Positions 1-11,769 of a stretch of 64,000 nucleotides of DNA are shown one piece after another. The notes under the pieces were generated by a model that was not told the DNA's origin, made no database searches, and was given only the letters and a program-made list of their open reading frames with translations. Within the stretch, counting starts at the first letter, position 1. Every line of letters starts with the position of its first letter. The stretch comes from Gibbula magus (Eukaryota; Mollusca; Gastropoda; Trochida; Trochidae): assembly GCA_936450465.1 (NCBI GenBank), contig OW388296.1, positions 37,786,023-37,850,022 on the forward strand, written 5' to 3'. The position numbers and the translations under genes were made by a program.

Positions 1-164
1 TTTAACAAAGTTATTTCATAATGAAGAATAACAGACAAATAGTAATATTTTTATCCTGTCATTCGTATGTACGAAGATATAGCAGTGATAACCCAATACA
101 AAGAAAAGCATCCACTTTATAACACCCACAAATGGAAGTATGACAAACAACATGTAAGGAATCC

Positions 165-803
165 TTAAGCTGCTGTTGTCGATTTTATCGGATCAGGAAT
201 ATATTTACTGTACATATAAACTGCAAGTATAACAGACATTGCACCAACAGTGAACTGAACTGAAATATGAAAGTCGAAAAAATACATTGATGCAATGCAA
301 GAAATTACAATAGCAGCTGATGTTGCAAAACCTTTCAAAATATTGTCTGCATACTTGACCACAACGGCAACAAGTAAACCACCAAACGACTGCAGACATA
401 CAACAAACCAAACAACTCCATCGTATCCTGAAAAGAAACCTTTTTCTTTGACATGCTCACCATCCTTGATAAGCATCGTAACTGTTCCGATCACGCTACC
501 AATTACTCCAAGTTGGACATTTCTGAGCCAAACAGTCTGGTGAGTTCCCTTCAAAATCTTCTCAAAATAGACTCCAGCAAAACCAGACATGAGGCATGAT
601 ATTATTACAGCAATCAAACCCTTGACAGGACTCTGAACTGTTGCAACTTTTGTTGATTTGTTTGCAGCTTCTGGTTGCATCTGGACAATAGACACCCCAA
701 CAAAGAGGAAGCAGAGGGCCACCCACTGGAGTTTGCCAAGCTGTTTCTTCAACATCAGTACAGAGAAGATAGCAGTCGTCAGGATCTTCAGCTGGTAGGT
801 TAC
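165..803 (-). CDS. SLC35A2: SLC35A-family nucleotide-sugar transporter, last coding exon (codons 113-324)
   Basis: This exon encodes the larger, C-terminal part of a multi-pass Golgi transporter that exchanges a nucleotide sugar for the matching nucleoside monophosphate. It begins with VTYQLKILTTA, carries SGFAGVYFEKILK at about residues 185-197 and KYADNILKGFATS at about 262-274, and ends KSTTAA before a TAA stop at 165-167. These are hallmark motifs of SLC35A1/A2/A3. The wording GGLLVAVVVKYADN and the FDFH segment near residue 270-290 look closest to SLC35A2 (UDP-galactose), but A3 (UDP-GlcNAc) is not excluded. The 3' splice site is a clean pyrimidine-rich stretch ending GCAG at 804-807, so open frame upstream of 803 is intron. 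Joined to the exon at 12,726-13,061 it gives 324 codons, the usual family length. I saw no clear AATAAA signal downstream before position 1. Confidence 0.9.
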   Translation of the reverse strand, partial: VTYQLKILTTAIFSVLMLKKQLGKLQWVALCFLFVGVSIVQMQPEAANKSTKVATVQSPVKGLIAVIISCLMSGFAGVYFEKILKGTHQTVWLRNVQLGVIGSVIGTVTMLIKDGEHVKEKGFFSGYDGVVWFVVCLQSFGGLLVAVVVKYADNILKGFATSAAIVISCIASMYFFDFHISVQFTVGAMSVILAVYMYSKYIPDPIKSTTAA

Positions 804-997
804 CTGCAAACATACAATTGATTCATATGAAAAAATAGAACCATTGGATCTGTATCTCATAAGCCTTTGTATGGTTTGGAACTAAATACTAAAAACAACA
901 AGCAGACAGAGTCGGCCATATCCCCCGCCTTTTGGAAAATTTATTGAAGAATAGTTGTTGAATAACAGTGACTGGACACCGAGCAATGCCATAAGCC

Positions 998-2300
998 CAT
1001 CTACACATGATGATTGTTCCACACACCAAGTTTCATTGAGATATGTCTTATAGTTTTCGAGTTCTGTTCCGGAAACGAAATTCTAAGTACATTTCCATGG
1101 AAACGGTCAAAAAAAATAACTCAAAGAAGTTGAAAACCCCAAAAGGCACATCTACACATGATGATTGTTCCACACACCAAGTTTCGTTGAGATATGTCTT
1201 ATGGTTTTCGAGTTCTGTTGCGGAAACGAAATTCTAAGTTACATTTCCATGGAAACGGTCAAAAAAAATAACTCGAAGAAGTTGAAAACCCCAAAAGGCA
1301 CATCTACACATGATGATTGTTCCACACACCAAGTTTCGTTGAGATATGTCTTATGGTTTTCGAGTTCTGTTCCGGAAACGAAATTCTAAGTTACATTTCC
1401 ATGGAAACGGTCAAAAAAAATAACTCGAAGAAGTTGAAAACCCCAAAAGGCACATCTACACATGATGATTGTTCCACACACCAAGTTTCATTGAGATATG
1501 TCTTATAGTTTTCGAGTTCTGTTCCGGAAACGAAATTCTAAGTACATTTCCATGGAAACGGTCAAAAAAAATAACTCAAAGAAGTTGAAAACCCCAAAAG
1601 ACACATCTACACATGATGATTGTTCCACACACCAAGTTTCGTTGAGATATGTCTTATGGTTTTCGAGTTCTGTTCCGGAAACGAAATTCTAAGTTACATT
1701 TCCATGGAAACGGTCAAAAAAAATAACTCGAAGAAGTTGAAAACCCCAAAAGGCACATCTACACATGATGATTGTTCCACACACCAAGTTTCGTTGAGAT
1801 ATGTCTTATGGTTTTCGAGTTCTGTTCCGGAAACGAAATTCTAAGTTACATTTCCATGGAAACGGTCAAAAAAAATAACTCGAAGAAGTTGAAAACCCCA
1901 AAAGGCACATCTACACATGATGATTGTTCCACACACCAAGTTTCGTTGAGATATGTCTTATGGTTTTCGAGTTCTGTTCCAGAAACGAAATTCTAAGTTA
2001 CATTTCCATGGAAACGGTCAAAAAAAATAACTCGAAGAAGTTGAAAACCCCAAAAGGCACATCTACACATGATGATTGTTCCACACACCAAGTTTCGTTG
2101 AGATATGTCTTATGGTTTTCGAGTTCTGTTCCGGAAACGAAATTCTAAGTTACATTTCCATGGAAACGGTCAAAAAAAATAACTCGAAGAAGTTGAAAAC
2201 CCCAAAAGGCACATCTACACATGATGATTGTTCCACACACCAAGTTTCTTTGAGATATGTCTTATGGTTTTCGAGTTATGCTCCGGAAACAAAATCGGGA
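998..2300. repeat. 152-bp tandem satellite, about 8.6 copies
   Basis: The phrase CATCTACACATGATGATTG recurs at about 998, 1149, 1301, 1453, 1604, 1756, 1908, 2060 and 2212, a period of 151-152 bp, with units differing by only a few bases. Each unit has a TTTCCATGGAAAC palindrome-like core and a TTCCGGAAACG block. Repeated 60-80 codon open frames inside it are a consequence of the repeat and are not genes. The array ends in a GGACGGACGAACGGACGG tract. Confidence 0.95.
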
Positions 2301-2446
2301 CGGACGGACGAACGGACGGAGCCCATTTCAATTTCGTAAAGAAATACTTGATAGATTTTGAAATAGAGGCCGGAAAACGTCCCTACCCCCAATATGCACT
2401 AAGTTCAAATTGTTTCCATGGAAACCAGAAAAAAATAAATAAAAAA

Positions 2447-5410
2447 TAGAGCCATGGGCTCTGTAGCTCATCAGAGTTTATTTTGTTTGATGATGAAGAC
2501 AGAAATATGTTGTCTCAATATAATGTACAATCCCTAACCCTGACAAATCTTATTCTTGAAATTGAGAGAGAGCACTCAGCAAGGTCAACACACAGGAGAT
2601 TATGCAATATTCTGACCCCTTGGCTCTGGTTAAAAGCCAACTGTGTTTTTTGTGTTTTACCGCCAACTTATGTAATAGACTCTTGCTTGCACTAAACACT
2701 GGCAGCACTGATCTAACTGTATAAGGCTTAAAGAGAACAGGCAATGTGATGAATCTCATGGTACATAGTACAATTTAGAATCACCTTGACTAAACAATCT
2801 CGGTTCTAAGCCTTGTCATCCAAACATCTAAACATTCTGAACAAAATATTCCTTCTAGTTTGTTCTGGATGAAAACAGGATTTTAGGTAATGGCCTGTGA
2901 GGCCCTTTTTTGGGGCCACTGGGTCACCAAATCTACAATTTAGAATCACCATTGGCTAAAGACTCTTTACACAACATGACAACCTTCTAGGTCTTTTCGT
3001 TCTGGAGGAAAAGATGAAAATAATCTTATCTTATCATTTCATAACCAGTCATATGCAGTTCACATATCTCATGTAAAATAAAAGAATTCTTAACTCCTCT
3101 TCAATTTAGTCCTTTGTGGCTTGTCACAATTTTCAGTTCATAGGCTATTCAATAGTTCTCATTTTACATCAATTTGACAAACATGTCCACAATGTAGATT
3201 GTTATCTCAAGTCGACATATATTTCAAATCATTGTGTTTGAAGTGTCATAAAATATCAGTTCAAAATTCATTTTCAAAGGTTTTTAAGGCTGTGGCCCAT
3301 ATTGGGAGTCACAGGGTCACCAAATTTCCAAGTTAGAATCCCCATTAGCTAAAGATTTTGCATACAACATTACAGCCTTTTAGGTCTTTTTCATCTGGAG
3401 AAAAAGATGAAACAGGATTTTAGGTTATGACCCCTGAGGCCCTTATTTGGGGCCATAGGGTCACCAAATCTACATTTAGAATCTCCATTTGCTAAAGACT
3501 CCTTACACGACATGACAGCCTTCTAGGTCTTTTCATTCTGGAGAAGAAGATGAAAATAATCTTATCTTATCATTTCATCACCAGTCATATGCAGTTCACA
3601 TATCTCATGTAAAATAAAAGAATTCTTAACTCCTCTTCAATTTAGTCCTTTATGCCTTGTCACAATTTTCAGTTCATAGGCTATTCAATAGTTCTCATTT
3701 CACATTGATTACATCAATTTGACAAACATGTCCACAATGTAGATTGTTATCTCAAGTCGACATATATTTCAAATCATTGTGTTTGAAGTGTCATAAAATA
3801 TCAGTTCAAAATTCATTTTCAAAGGTTTTTTTTAGGCTGTGGCCCATATTTGGGGTCACAGGGTCACCAAATTTACAAGTTTGAATCCCCATTGGCTAAA
3901 GAGTTTGCATACAATATTACAGCCTTCTAGATCGTTTTGTTCCGGAGAAAAAGATGAAAACAGGATTTTAGGTAATGGCCTGTGAGGCCCTTATTTGGGG
4001 CCATAGGGTCACCAAATCTACATTTAGAATCTCCATTTGCTAAAGACTCTTTACACAACATGACAGTCTTCTAGGTCTTTTCATTCTTGAGAAGAAGATG
4101 AAAATAATCTTATCATTTCATCACCAGTCATATGCAGTTCACATATCTCATGTAAAATAAAAGAATTCTTAACTCCTCTTCAATTTAGTCCTTTATGCCT
4201 TGTCACAATTTTCAGTTCATAGGCTATTCAATAGTTCTCATTTCACATTGATTACATCAATTTGACAAACATTTCCACAATGTAAATTGTTATCTCAAGT
4301 TGACATATATTTCAAATCATTGTGTTTGAAGTGTCATAAAATATCAGTTCAAAATTCATTTTCAAAGGTTTTTTTTAGGCTGTGGCCCATATTTGGGGTC
4401 ACAGGGTCACCAAATTTACAAGTTTGAATCCCCATTGGCTAAAGAGTTTGCATACAATATTGCAGCCTTCTAGATCTTTTTGTTCCGGAGAAAAAGATGA
4501 AAACAGGATTTTAGGTAATGGCCTGTGAGGCCCTTATTTGGGGCCACAGCTTCACCAAATCTACATTTAGAATCTCCATTGGCTAAAGACTCATTACACA
4601 ACATGACAACCTTCTAGGTCTTTTCGTTCTGGAGAAGAAGATGAAAATAATCTTATCTTATCATTTCATCACCAGTCATATGCAGTTCACATATCTCATG
4701 TAAAATAAAAGAATTCTTAACTCCTCTTCAATTTAGTCCTTTATGCCTTGTCACAATTTTCAGTTCATAGGCTATTCAATAGTTCTCATTTCACATTGAT
4801 TACATCAATTTGACAAACATGTCCACAATGTAGATTGTTATCTAAAGTCAACATATATTTCAAATCATTGTGATTGAAGTGTCATAAAATATCAGTTCAA
4901 AATTCATTTTCAAAGGGTTTTTTTAGGCTGTGGCCCATATTTGGGGTCACAGGGTCACCAAATTTACAAGTTTGAATCCCCATTGGCTAAAGAGTTTGCA
5001 TACAATATGCAGCCTTCTAGATATTTTTGTTCCGGAGAAAAAGATGAAAACAGGATTTTAGGTAATGGCCTGTGAGGCCCTTTTTTGGGGTCACAGGGTC
5101 ACCAAATCTACAATTTAGAATCCCCATTGGCCAAGGAATCTGTACATATAATTTCAGCTCTCTGGAGTCATTGGTTCTGGAGAAGAAGATGAAAATAGCT
5201 TTTTAGGTTATGACCCCTGTGGCCCTTATTTGGGGTCACAGGGTAACCAAATCTACAATTTAGAATCCCCATTGGCCAAGGAGTCTGTACATAAAATTTC
5301 AGCTCTCTAGAGTTATTGGTTCTGGAGAAGAAGTCGAAAAAGTGAAAAGTTTACGGACGGACGCCATCCCATGCCATAAGCCCATCGGGCCTTTCAGGCC
5401 TGATGAGCTT
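2447..5410. mobile_element. Modular repeat with TAGCTCATCAGG-type ends (copy 1, full length)
   Basis: The left end is TAGAGCCATGGGCTCTGTAG then CTCATCAG; the right end is GGCCTTTCAGGCCTGATGAG then CT. The outermost 12-13 bp are inverted copies. The interior is built from modules of the type GGGTCACCAAATCTACAATT...GAGAAGAAGATGAAAA. Just before the right end is a GGACGGACG tract. No transposase is visible, so it is presumably non-autonomous. At least nine related copies lie in this window. Confidence 0.75.
2870..5065. repeat. 545-bp tandem units inside the modular repeat
   Basis: The phrase CAGGATTTTAGGT recurs at about 2878, 3414, 3962, 4507 and 5052, intervals of 536-548 bp. Each unit repeats a block with AGTCATATGCAGTTCACATA and a block with GGGGCCAYAGGGTCACCAAA. 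Units are highly alike, which suggests recent tandem growth. A single diverged copy of part of the unit is also at about 33,395-33,545. Confidence 0.85.
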
Positions 5411-5414
5411 AAAA

Positions 5415-5640
5415 TTCAGAATAACCAAAATAGCAAAGGCACCACTTCACCACTAGGTCTAACCACATACCAAGTTTCGTGAAAAAATATTGAACGTTTT
5501 TTTAGATATGGCCCGGAAAAGAAAGCATTTCGGAATAACGGAATGACGGAATGACGGAATGACGGAATGACGAACGGAGGTGAAAACATTATGTCTCCCG
5601 AAAAAAAATTTGGGGGACATAATAATAATGTACATTTGGT
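5415..5640. repeat. Repeat fragment with (GGAATGAC)n tract
   Basis: A diverged relative of the 152/170-bp units (CCAAGTTTCGTG, CCCGGAAAAGAAA) runs into a GGAATGAC 8-bp microsatellite at about 5,531-5,575. It ends with an ATGTCTCCCGAAA...TTTGGGGGACAT hairpin at about 5,590-5,621. No coding content. Confidence 0.6.
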
Positions 5641-7440
5641 TATTTGTTTGACAGCTGCATGGGTGATTTATCTTACAAAATGTTAAGAGGTGGTATGATG
5701 AAATATATGCCTGGGCATCTATTCGAGGAAATATGATAGTTTGATACCAATGGTTACCAAAATAATTCTATCACCAGCAACTAGTCCATCATCATTTTGC
5801 TGTTTCATCTTTTTAAATAATTGCTAGTTTCAAAGGGGGGTTCCATCACCTGAAAATCTCATGAAAATCGTATCTTTAAACATACCATTGCACAACATAA
5901 GATCTCATTTCGAGGTTACATTGATAATTCAACCAGCCATCCCTGTAATGTAAGGTAAGAAAACGCGTCAATCTTCATAAAACATTTTCAAATCTATGTA
6001 TCGTTATCAACAATACATAACCAGACAAACGAATACTTAACCTTTAACTTGCGGGTCCCGGAATTATCCGGGCGGGCTATAAGCGATTCCGAGGTGCCTC
6101 AATACGGATCCCGGATCCTATACTTAGAATAATTCACGGCTGTCTCGCTAGTTTGCTAGCCGTGGCAACGGGTCCCGAGTCAATTGTGTCTGTGAGTCGC
6201 TCCATGAGAATGGCTGTATTTATGCTCAGCGGCCCACCATGAGAATGAAGCTTTGATCAGTGTCTGGTCGGAATGTCCAGCAAAATTCACACCAATTTGC
6301 GTGTGCATTGTTGACTCGTAACGCATCGATAATTAGCTTTCCAAAAGGCCAATTTTGTTGGGCTTTCTCCGATGCCTAATCCCCCCGGGGGCTAATTAAC
6401 GCCTAAGTGTCTGCACTGCCCCGGGGTGAGATAGGCCCGTACATGCTTATCTGTCTTGCGTCCCGCCACATGGGCAGATAGCCTCTAATTACGGGAAGAT
6501 ATTGCGATAAGCTACCTTTCTCTCGCACTTCGTATCATATGAACCAATTGGTTGTTTTCAATTTTTTTTATATACCAAAATAAAGAGGAAAGAATGGCCT
6601 TTATTCCCATATAAAAATCGCAATTGCGCTAACAAAACTGAAAATACAGCAATCGCACAGAGATAGGCGATTTTCGCACTTTTTATCTTTGAAACATGTG
6701 GCGCATTTACCCCAACATGCCTCGGCGCTCTATTTCTAAGAAACTACTTGGGATATTTTTGTCTTCAATTCCATATAAAATACGTGTATTTTCGGCAATA
6801 ACTTTTGATGCGCCAAGTGCCGCGCAGAAGGTGATATTCGGCTTTCAATAAGTGGCGCTCTTAGCATATATCATCATTATGGGCTTTATAACTTTTGAAC
6901 CGCAAGTCCGATTTTTTAAATTTTTACATCATTGTAAAGAGGAAAACATTGTCTTTAATTCCATGTATAATGCGCATATTTTTTGGGAGAACTATGCATG
7001 CGCGAAGCGCCGCAATATTGATGTCCACAAAATGAGAAGTATGATAAAATATAACTAAAATACTGTTCTTTTGATACGCAAATATAGAGCTTTATAAACA
7101 ATGAACAACTGTCATGACGGAATTTTGTTTCCAGTTTTGGAAAAAAAAATATAACATAAAAACGAAAATATATTTGAGTACGGGATCCGCCGCTTGGGGA
7201 AAAGCTTTTCGTGGGAATATTTTCTCAGGAAAATATTTCACTTTTTGGAGTTTCTAAAAATGCGTGAACATTTTTGTTAGTGATGCCATTTGCGAAAGGT
7301 TTGCATTTCTAAAATTCAAATGCGAGGGCGCACCCTTCCAAACCTTTGGAATTGAATTTATTATTTTATTTTTTACATTATTGAACAAAAGACGTTTCAT
7401 TCAATAAGATTTGAACAATTATTTATAAGTGTAGCGGACT
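5641..7440. other. No gene seen; GC-rich unassigned intronic sequence
   Basis: From about 6,050 to 6,540 the base composition rises sharply and small hairpins appear (for example GCTAGTTTGCTAGC near 6,149). From 6,590 to 7,030 a diverged duplication is visible around TCTTCAATTCCATATAAAAT and TCTTTAATTCCATGTATAAT. I recognise no protein or RNA family; it may be part of an old element. Confidence 0.4.
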
Positions 7441-7654
7441 GAACTGAGCAGATGGAGAATTTGATTCCTCACCACTTTTATTACCAAAGTTTTTTTGTAT
7501 CGCAATTACTTTTTTAGGTATTAGTTTTTTCATGAGCAGGTGAATTTCTGACGGGATTCGCCATGACATTACGGGAAAAAATTCCCATGAAAATGGGCGT
7601 TGTCCGTTATCTTCGGGACCGACCCACAACTATAAATATCTACCGGGGGGTGCA

Positions 7655-8060
7655 CGGACCCCCCCCCCCCCCCCCCCCGCTTTTGGTCGCCGACCCCCAA
7701 CCTTTTTGTACAAATTAATTTTTTTTCTACTTTGAAAATAAGCTTCGTGTCATTCCGACGTATCAAGTTTTCTGCTATACATGTCGAGAGGGCATGGGAA
7801 GCCATTCCCAATAGAATCTGGGGTTCGTCCCACAGGATTGTTCCTTGGAGCCTCTCGTTCTCAAAAGAGAACATGGGAAACCTGTCCTGCGATCGAATCC
7901 GGGGTCCGCCGCGGAAGACGGGTACGGGAATTCCCGGAGAGCATGGGAGTATGTTCCCATTGGTCCGGGCTCCGCCTCGAGAGACTGCTCCTTGGATGCT
8001 CTGCTTCTCGAAAAGAGAAGTCATTCGGCAACTGACAACCCGAGCTTCCCTGACGTAGTA
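7655..8060. repeat. Poly-C tract and imperfect GC-rich tandem units
   Basis: A run of about 20 C residues at 7,659-7,678 is followed by three imperfect units, each starting near GCATGGGA (about 7,792, 7,873, 7,939) and sharing TCCGGGGTCCGCC-like and CTTCTCGAAAAGAGAA-like blocks. Open frames occur on both strands in all phases, as expected from GC-rich repeats, and none resembles a known protein. Confidence 0.55.
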
Positions 8061-8169
8061 GTATTTTTTTCCGGGCCTCGCGGCCGGTGCTACACGTCGC
8101 CGAGGAAATCAGACAAGAGTCATCAGAAGATGACATATCCCACCGGTTCCACAAAATTTTAAAAACACA

Positions 8170-8835
8170 TCTTTTACAGATACTTGCATATCTACTACCG
8201 TACTTCAGTTAGTGGGTATTACAGAGTTTCAGGAATGTTAAGGGTTTTAGACTTCTGCTCCAGAGGCAGTCAAAATCAACAACAACCAACATCCCTCTCA
8301 TGTTTCTATGGAAACAGAAAAAAATTAATTTTTCAGAAAAAATCTGATAAATGAAAAGGCACCACTTCAGTCAATGGGTAATACACATGCAAAGTTTCAG
8401 GAAGATATGATGAAGGGTTTTGGAGCTGTGCTCCGGAAACGAACCTGTCTCTGAACAAAGTCCAAATTCAACATGTTTCTATGGAAACGAAAAAAAATAA
8501 AATTCACAAATCTGAAAATATCAAAAGGCACCACTTCAGTTTGTGGGTAATACACATGCAAAGTTTCAGGAAGATATGATGAACGGTTTTGGAGCTGTGA
8601 TCCGGAAACGAACCTGTCTCTGAACAAAGTCCAACTTCAACATGTTTCTATGGAAACGAAAAAAAATAAAATTTTCAGATTTAAAGGCACCACTTCAGTT
8701 GGTGGGTAATACACATGCAAAGTTTCAGAAAGATATTATGAATGATTTTCAAGTTCTGCTCCGGAAACAAAATGATTACGGACGGACAGACGTACAGACG
8801 GACGGGGCGATGACTATATCCCACGGTATTACATA
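8170..8835. repeat. About 165-170-bp tandem repeat, four units
   Basis: ACTTCAGT plus GGGTAATACACATGCAAAG recurs at about 8,203, 8,363, 8,533 and 8,691. Each unit shares the order AAGTTTC, GATATGATG, GGAGCTGTG, TCCGGAAACG and GTTTCTATGGAAACG with the 152-bp satellite, so the two arrays appear to be related families. The array ends in GGACGGACAGACG and an inverted pair CCCACGGTATTACATAACGG / GTGGG. Confidence 0.8.
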
Positions 8836-9068
8836 ACGGTGGGATTAAAGTGGTCCGTTTGACATATGCGTCGGCAAAATCGGCGCGATGTCAGAAGCCG
8901 TCGGTGCTTGCGGCGCAGTCGTCCTAGATGCGCCGGGAGTTTCTGAAATTGGCAAATGAACGTCCATGAAGCTCACATTCATTATCTCTGTATGTTGATT
9001 GTCTCTAATCACATGTTATATCTTGCATACATCTAACGCATTTTCAATCATTTACAGCTTGAAGTATA

Positions 9069-11133
9069 ATGCTGCGCGGACGTGGACGCAGGGCCCTGCT
9101 GCGACGGCCTAGGGCGATGCATACTAGGACACGCAGCTTTGAAGCCGTTTCAAGCTACGACGACTTCATCAACGAGATCCATGCTGATGAAGCCTCTGAT
9201 TTGGAGTCAACTGATGACAGTGATGGCAGCAGTGGTTTAGACAGAGATGATGCATATGATCGGGACACTGTCATAGATAGTGAACATGGTGACACAGGTG
9301 GTCTGAGTGATATAGAGACAGAGATTTCCAGAAACATTCTAGCCGCCGGTAATTCCACCGAAGAAGACTTTAGTGGTTTTGAGGAGGAGTTTGCCGACAT
9401 ACCACAATATAATCAATATAATTCACAGACGTTTGATGAGTGGGTGGATGGTGGATGGTCCTTTCACTGGTCAAACTGGGTTGCGCCAGTTCATAGAACT
9501 TCCTGAGAACCCTCAACCTATTGACTTTTTCGATTTGTTTTTACATGAAGATGACTATCAGGATATGGCAACGGAAACCAATAGATATTTCAAACAAGCA
9601 ATGGAGGACAAAATTCTAAGACCCCGTTCAAGAATGCAACAGTGGCAAGACACAAATGCAGAAGAGATGAAGGTATTTGTAGCCATGACAATAGCCATGT
9701 CATTAGTTGTGCAGAGAAACTTTGCGGAGTACTGGTCAACAAGTGATGTTACCTCAACGCCTTTCTTCGCCAAGTGCATGCCCCGAGACAGGTTTTGGCT
9801 TCTTATAACCTACCTACATTTGTCTGACAACAAGAAGATGCCGGGCCGTAACACCCCGAACTTTTCACCAATAAATAAACTGGGACACTTGTATAACCGG
9901 ATAGTCCACCGTTTTTCAAGAGTGTATAAACCGCATCAAAACAGTTCAGTCGAGGAGGGCATGGTGCCCTGGAAAGGTAACTTATCTTTCAAAGTTTATC
10001 TTCCCGACAAGCCTGAGAAGTATGGGATAAAGGCTTACATGTTGTGTGACTCGCACAACGGATACGTTTGCAAGTTCAAACTCTACACTGGAAAAACGAA
10101 TGAACCGGTTTCTGAAGGTGGCAAAACTTATGATGTAGTCATGGACTTGGTGAACGACTACGTTGGAGAGGGGCATCACATCTTTATGGACAACTATTAT
10201 TTGTCCACAAATCTGTACATAAACTTGTGGGAGCGGGGAATCGGTGCCACAGGGACGTTGAGAGCCAATCGAAAGGGCCTTCCTGATTCTGTCAAGAAGC
10301 CTAAAAAGAAAGCAAAGCAAGGGGACATGACAGTTTCTCACAACCATAACCTACTCGTTGTTCGCTACGAAGATAGAAAATCAGTCCTTCTCATGTCTAC
10401 TGTTGAAGATACACAACTTGAACAAACAGGGAAGAAGAACCAGGCAACAGGGGAACCAGTTCTCAAGGCGCGCATTGTAACATCGTACAACAAGTACATG
10501 GGAGGTGTTGATCGGGCCGACCAGATGTTGTCGTACACGTCGTTCCTAGTGAAGACCCTGAAGTGGTGGAAACGGGTTTGGTTTCACGTTCTCAACGTTG
10601 CCTTGTTGAACTCTTATATCATTTATAAAGATTACAGCCAAGATAAACCTCTAAAAACAAGTCGGGAATACAGGAAGGCTTTGGCGCAACATATAGTAAC
10701 ATTTGCGGACAAGGAACAAGTTCCATCGCTGTGCAGACGTCCTCGTGGTCGGCCGAGCACGAGCGACGAGAGTGTCACTGGACGTCACTTTCCGACGAAG
10801 ATTCAGGGTGTCGGAAGGAAGAAAAACATCACAAGGATGTGTGTGGTATGCTCTAAGGCAAAACGCGCGGTCCTCGCAAAACAGATAGAAGAAGGCAATG
10901 CGCCAGCAAGGAAGAGAAAACGAGAAGGCAGAGAGTCTTCTTATGAATGTACAGATTGTAATGTTGCTCTGTGCGCCGCACCATGCTTCAAACTCTATCA
11001 CACAGCCACTGACTACACCAGGGCTTACATCACTGCCACAGACAAAGAAAGAAGTGTACTGGGGATATGCTCATCTCCAAGAACAAGACCTTTTGACATC
11101 ATATCCAGTTCTTTAATGAGGTCATTGATGTAG
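9069..11133 (+). pseudogene. piggyBac-superfamily transposase, frameshifted
   Basis: PiggyBac transposases are DDD cut-and-paste enzymes that insert at TTAA. The acidic N-terminal part is read from ATG 9,069 in one frame and ends in that frame at 9,506. The catalytic part is open in the next frame, 9,373-11,133. The switch falls near 9,448-9,470, in a GGATGGTGGATGG direct repeat, which suggests a small slippage indel. In the long frame (numbered from 9,373) the likely catalytic aspartates are D226 (MLCDSHNGY), D273 (IFMDNYYLS) and D380 (MGGVDRADQM). A C-terminal Cys-rich zinc-binding motif (CVVC, CTDC, LCAAPCFKLYH) occupies about 490-543. The usual family end is near YHTATDY; the extra codons after about 552 run into antisense LINE sequence. 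I could not identify flanking inverted repeats; a TTAA at 8,845 is a candidate left edge only. Confidence 0.9.
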
Positions 11134-11430
11134 ACCAGGAACATGAAAGCAGAGAGTACTCTCCCTTGGCCTACACCCTGTCTTATGTTGTATTTTCTGC
11201 TTGTACATCCGTGATGGAGGATAATTGCTTTATATTGTTTATAACTCTGATTTACAAGCTGCCACACACAACCGTGAATTCCAAGATCAAATAGCTTTAC
11301 TAATAGTCCATTATGCAAGATGCGATCGAACGCTTTCTCATCGTCTAAAAAAGCACTATAACCGTTGGATCTTCTCTGTGTGTACTGAGATATTATTTCT
11401 TTACCATTTGCTCCCAGGAAACGCTTTAAA
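11025..11430 (-). pseudogene. Non-LTR retrotransposon (LINE) reverse-transcriptase fragment
   Basis: Read on the minus strand from about 11,430, this piece gives NGYSAFLDDEKAFDRILHNG, then LLVKLFDLGIHG, IRQGVGQGRVLSAFMF and YINDLIKELD. These match RT core motifs of LINEs: the first catalytic aspartate region (LDxEKAFD) and the RQGxxQGxxLSPxLF block. The following YxDD motif is absent, because the sequence passes into the 3' end of the piggyBac copy near 11,055. No endonuclease or other LINE domain is present. It is a truncated relic, not a gene; the exact family is not determined. Confidence 0.8.
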
Positions 11431-11769
11431 AAATTACAAAAGCAGAAGTTTGAAGTATTAAACTATAAACCTCTGTTTTAGCAGTGTAGAGATAACGAGG
11501 TGCCTTAAGCATCTCTCCAGGCAGTGGGGTCAGCAGTCAGCAGTCAGCTAAACCAGGTGGTAGGTCAACACATAATACATAATATATATAATCACAAAAC
11601 ATATATAACATTACATACCAGTAATATACTATGGAGCCTGAACTATTTCACAGCCAGTGAAATTTATCTGAAATGTTGTTTTCCCCACAATTATTTATGG
11701 TGTTCCATGCATATATATAATTTGTCTTGTTTGAAAGCTTATATATGATTAAAATCAATAGTATTACAT

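Noticed and set aside
804..860. Upstream extension of the transporter's last exon
   Set aside because: It lies before a clean acceptor (GCAG at 804-807) and reads non-homologous residues; the exon must start at 803 to join the first exon in phase.
1043..2449. Series of 63-87 codon ORFs with near-identical products
   Set aside because: They come from the 152-bp satellite, which is not a multiple of three, so each unit re-enters the same frame by overlap. No codon conservation or start context is expected.
7569..8162. Overlapping ORFs of up to 151 codons on both strands
   Set aside because: GC-rich imperfect repeat is open in many frames at once; none matches a known domain.
8845..8848. TTAA as left target site of the piggyBac copy
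   Set aside because: No matching inverted end or second TTAA could be found on the right, where the element is truncated into a LINE fragment.
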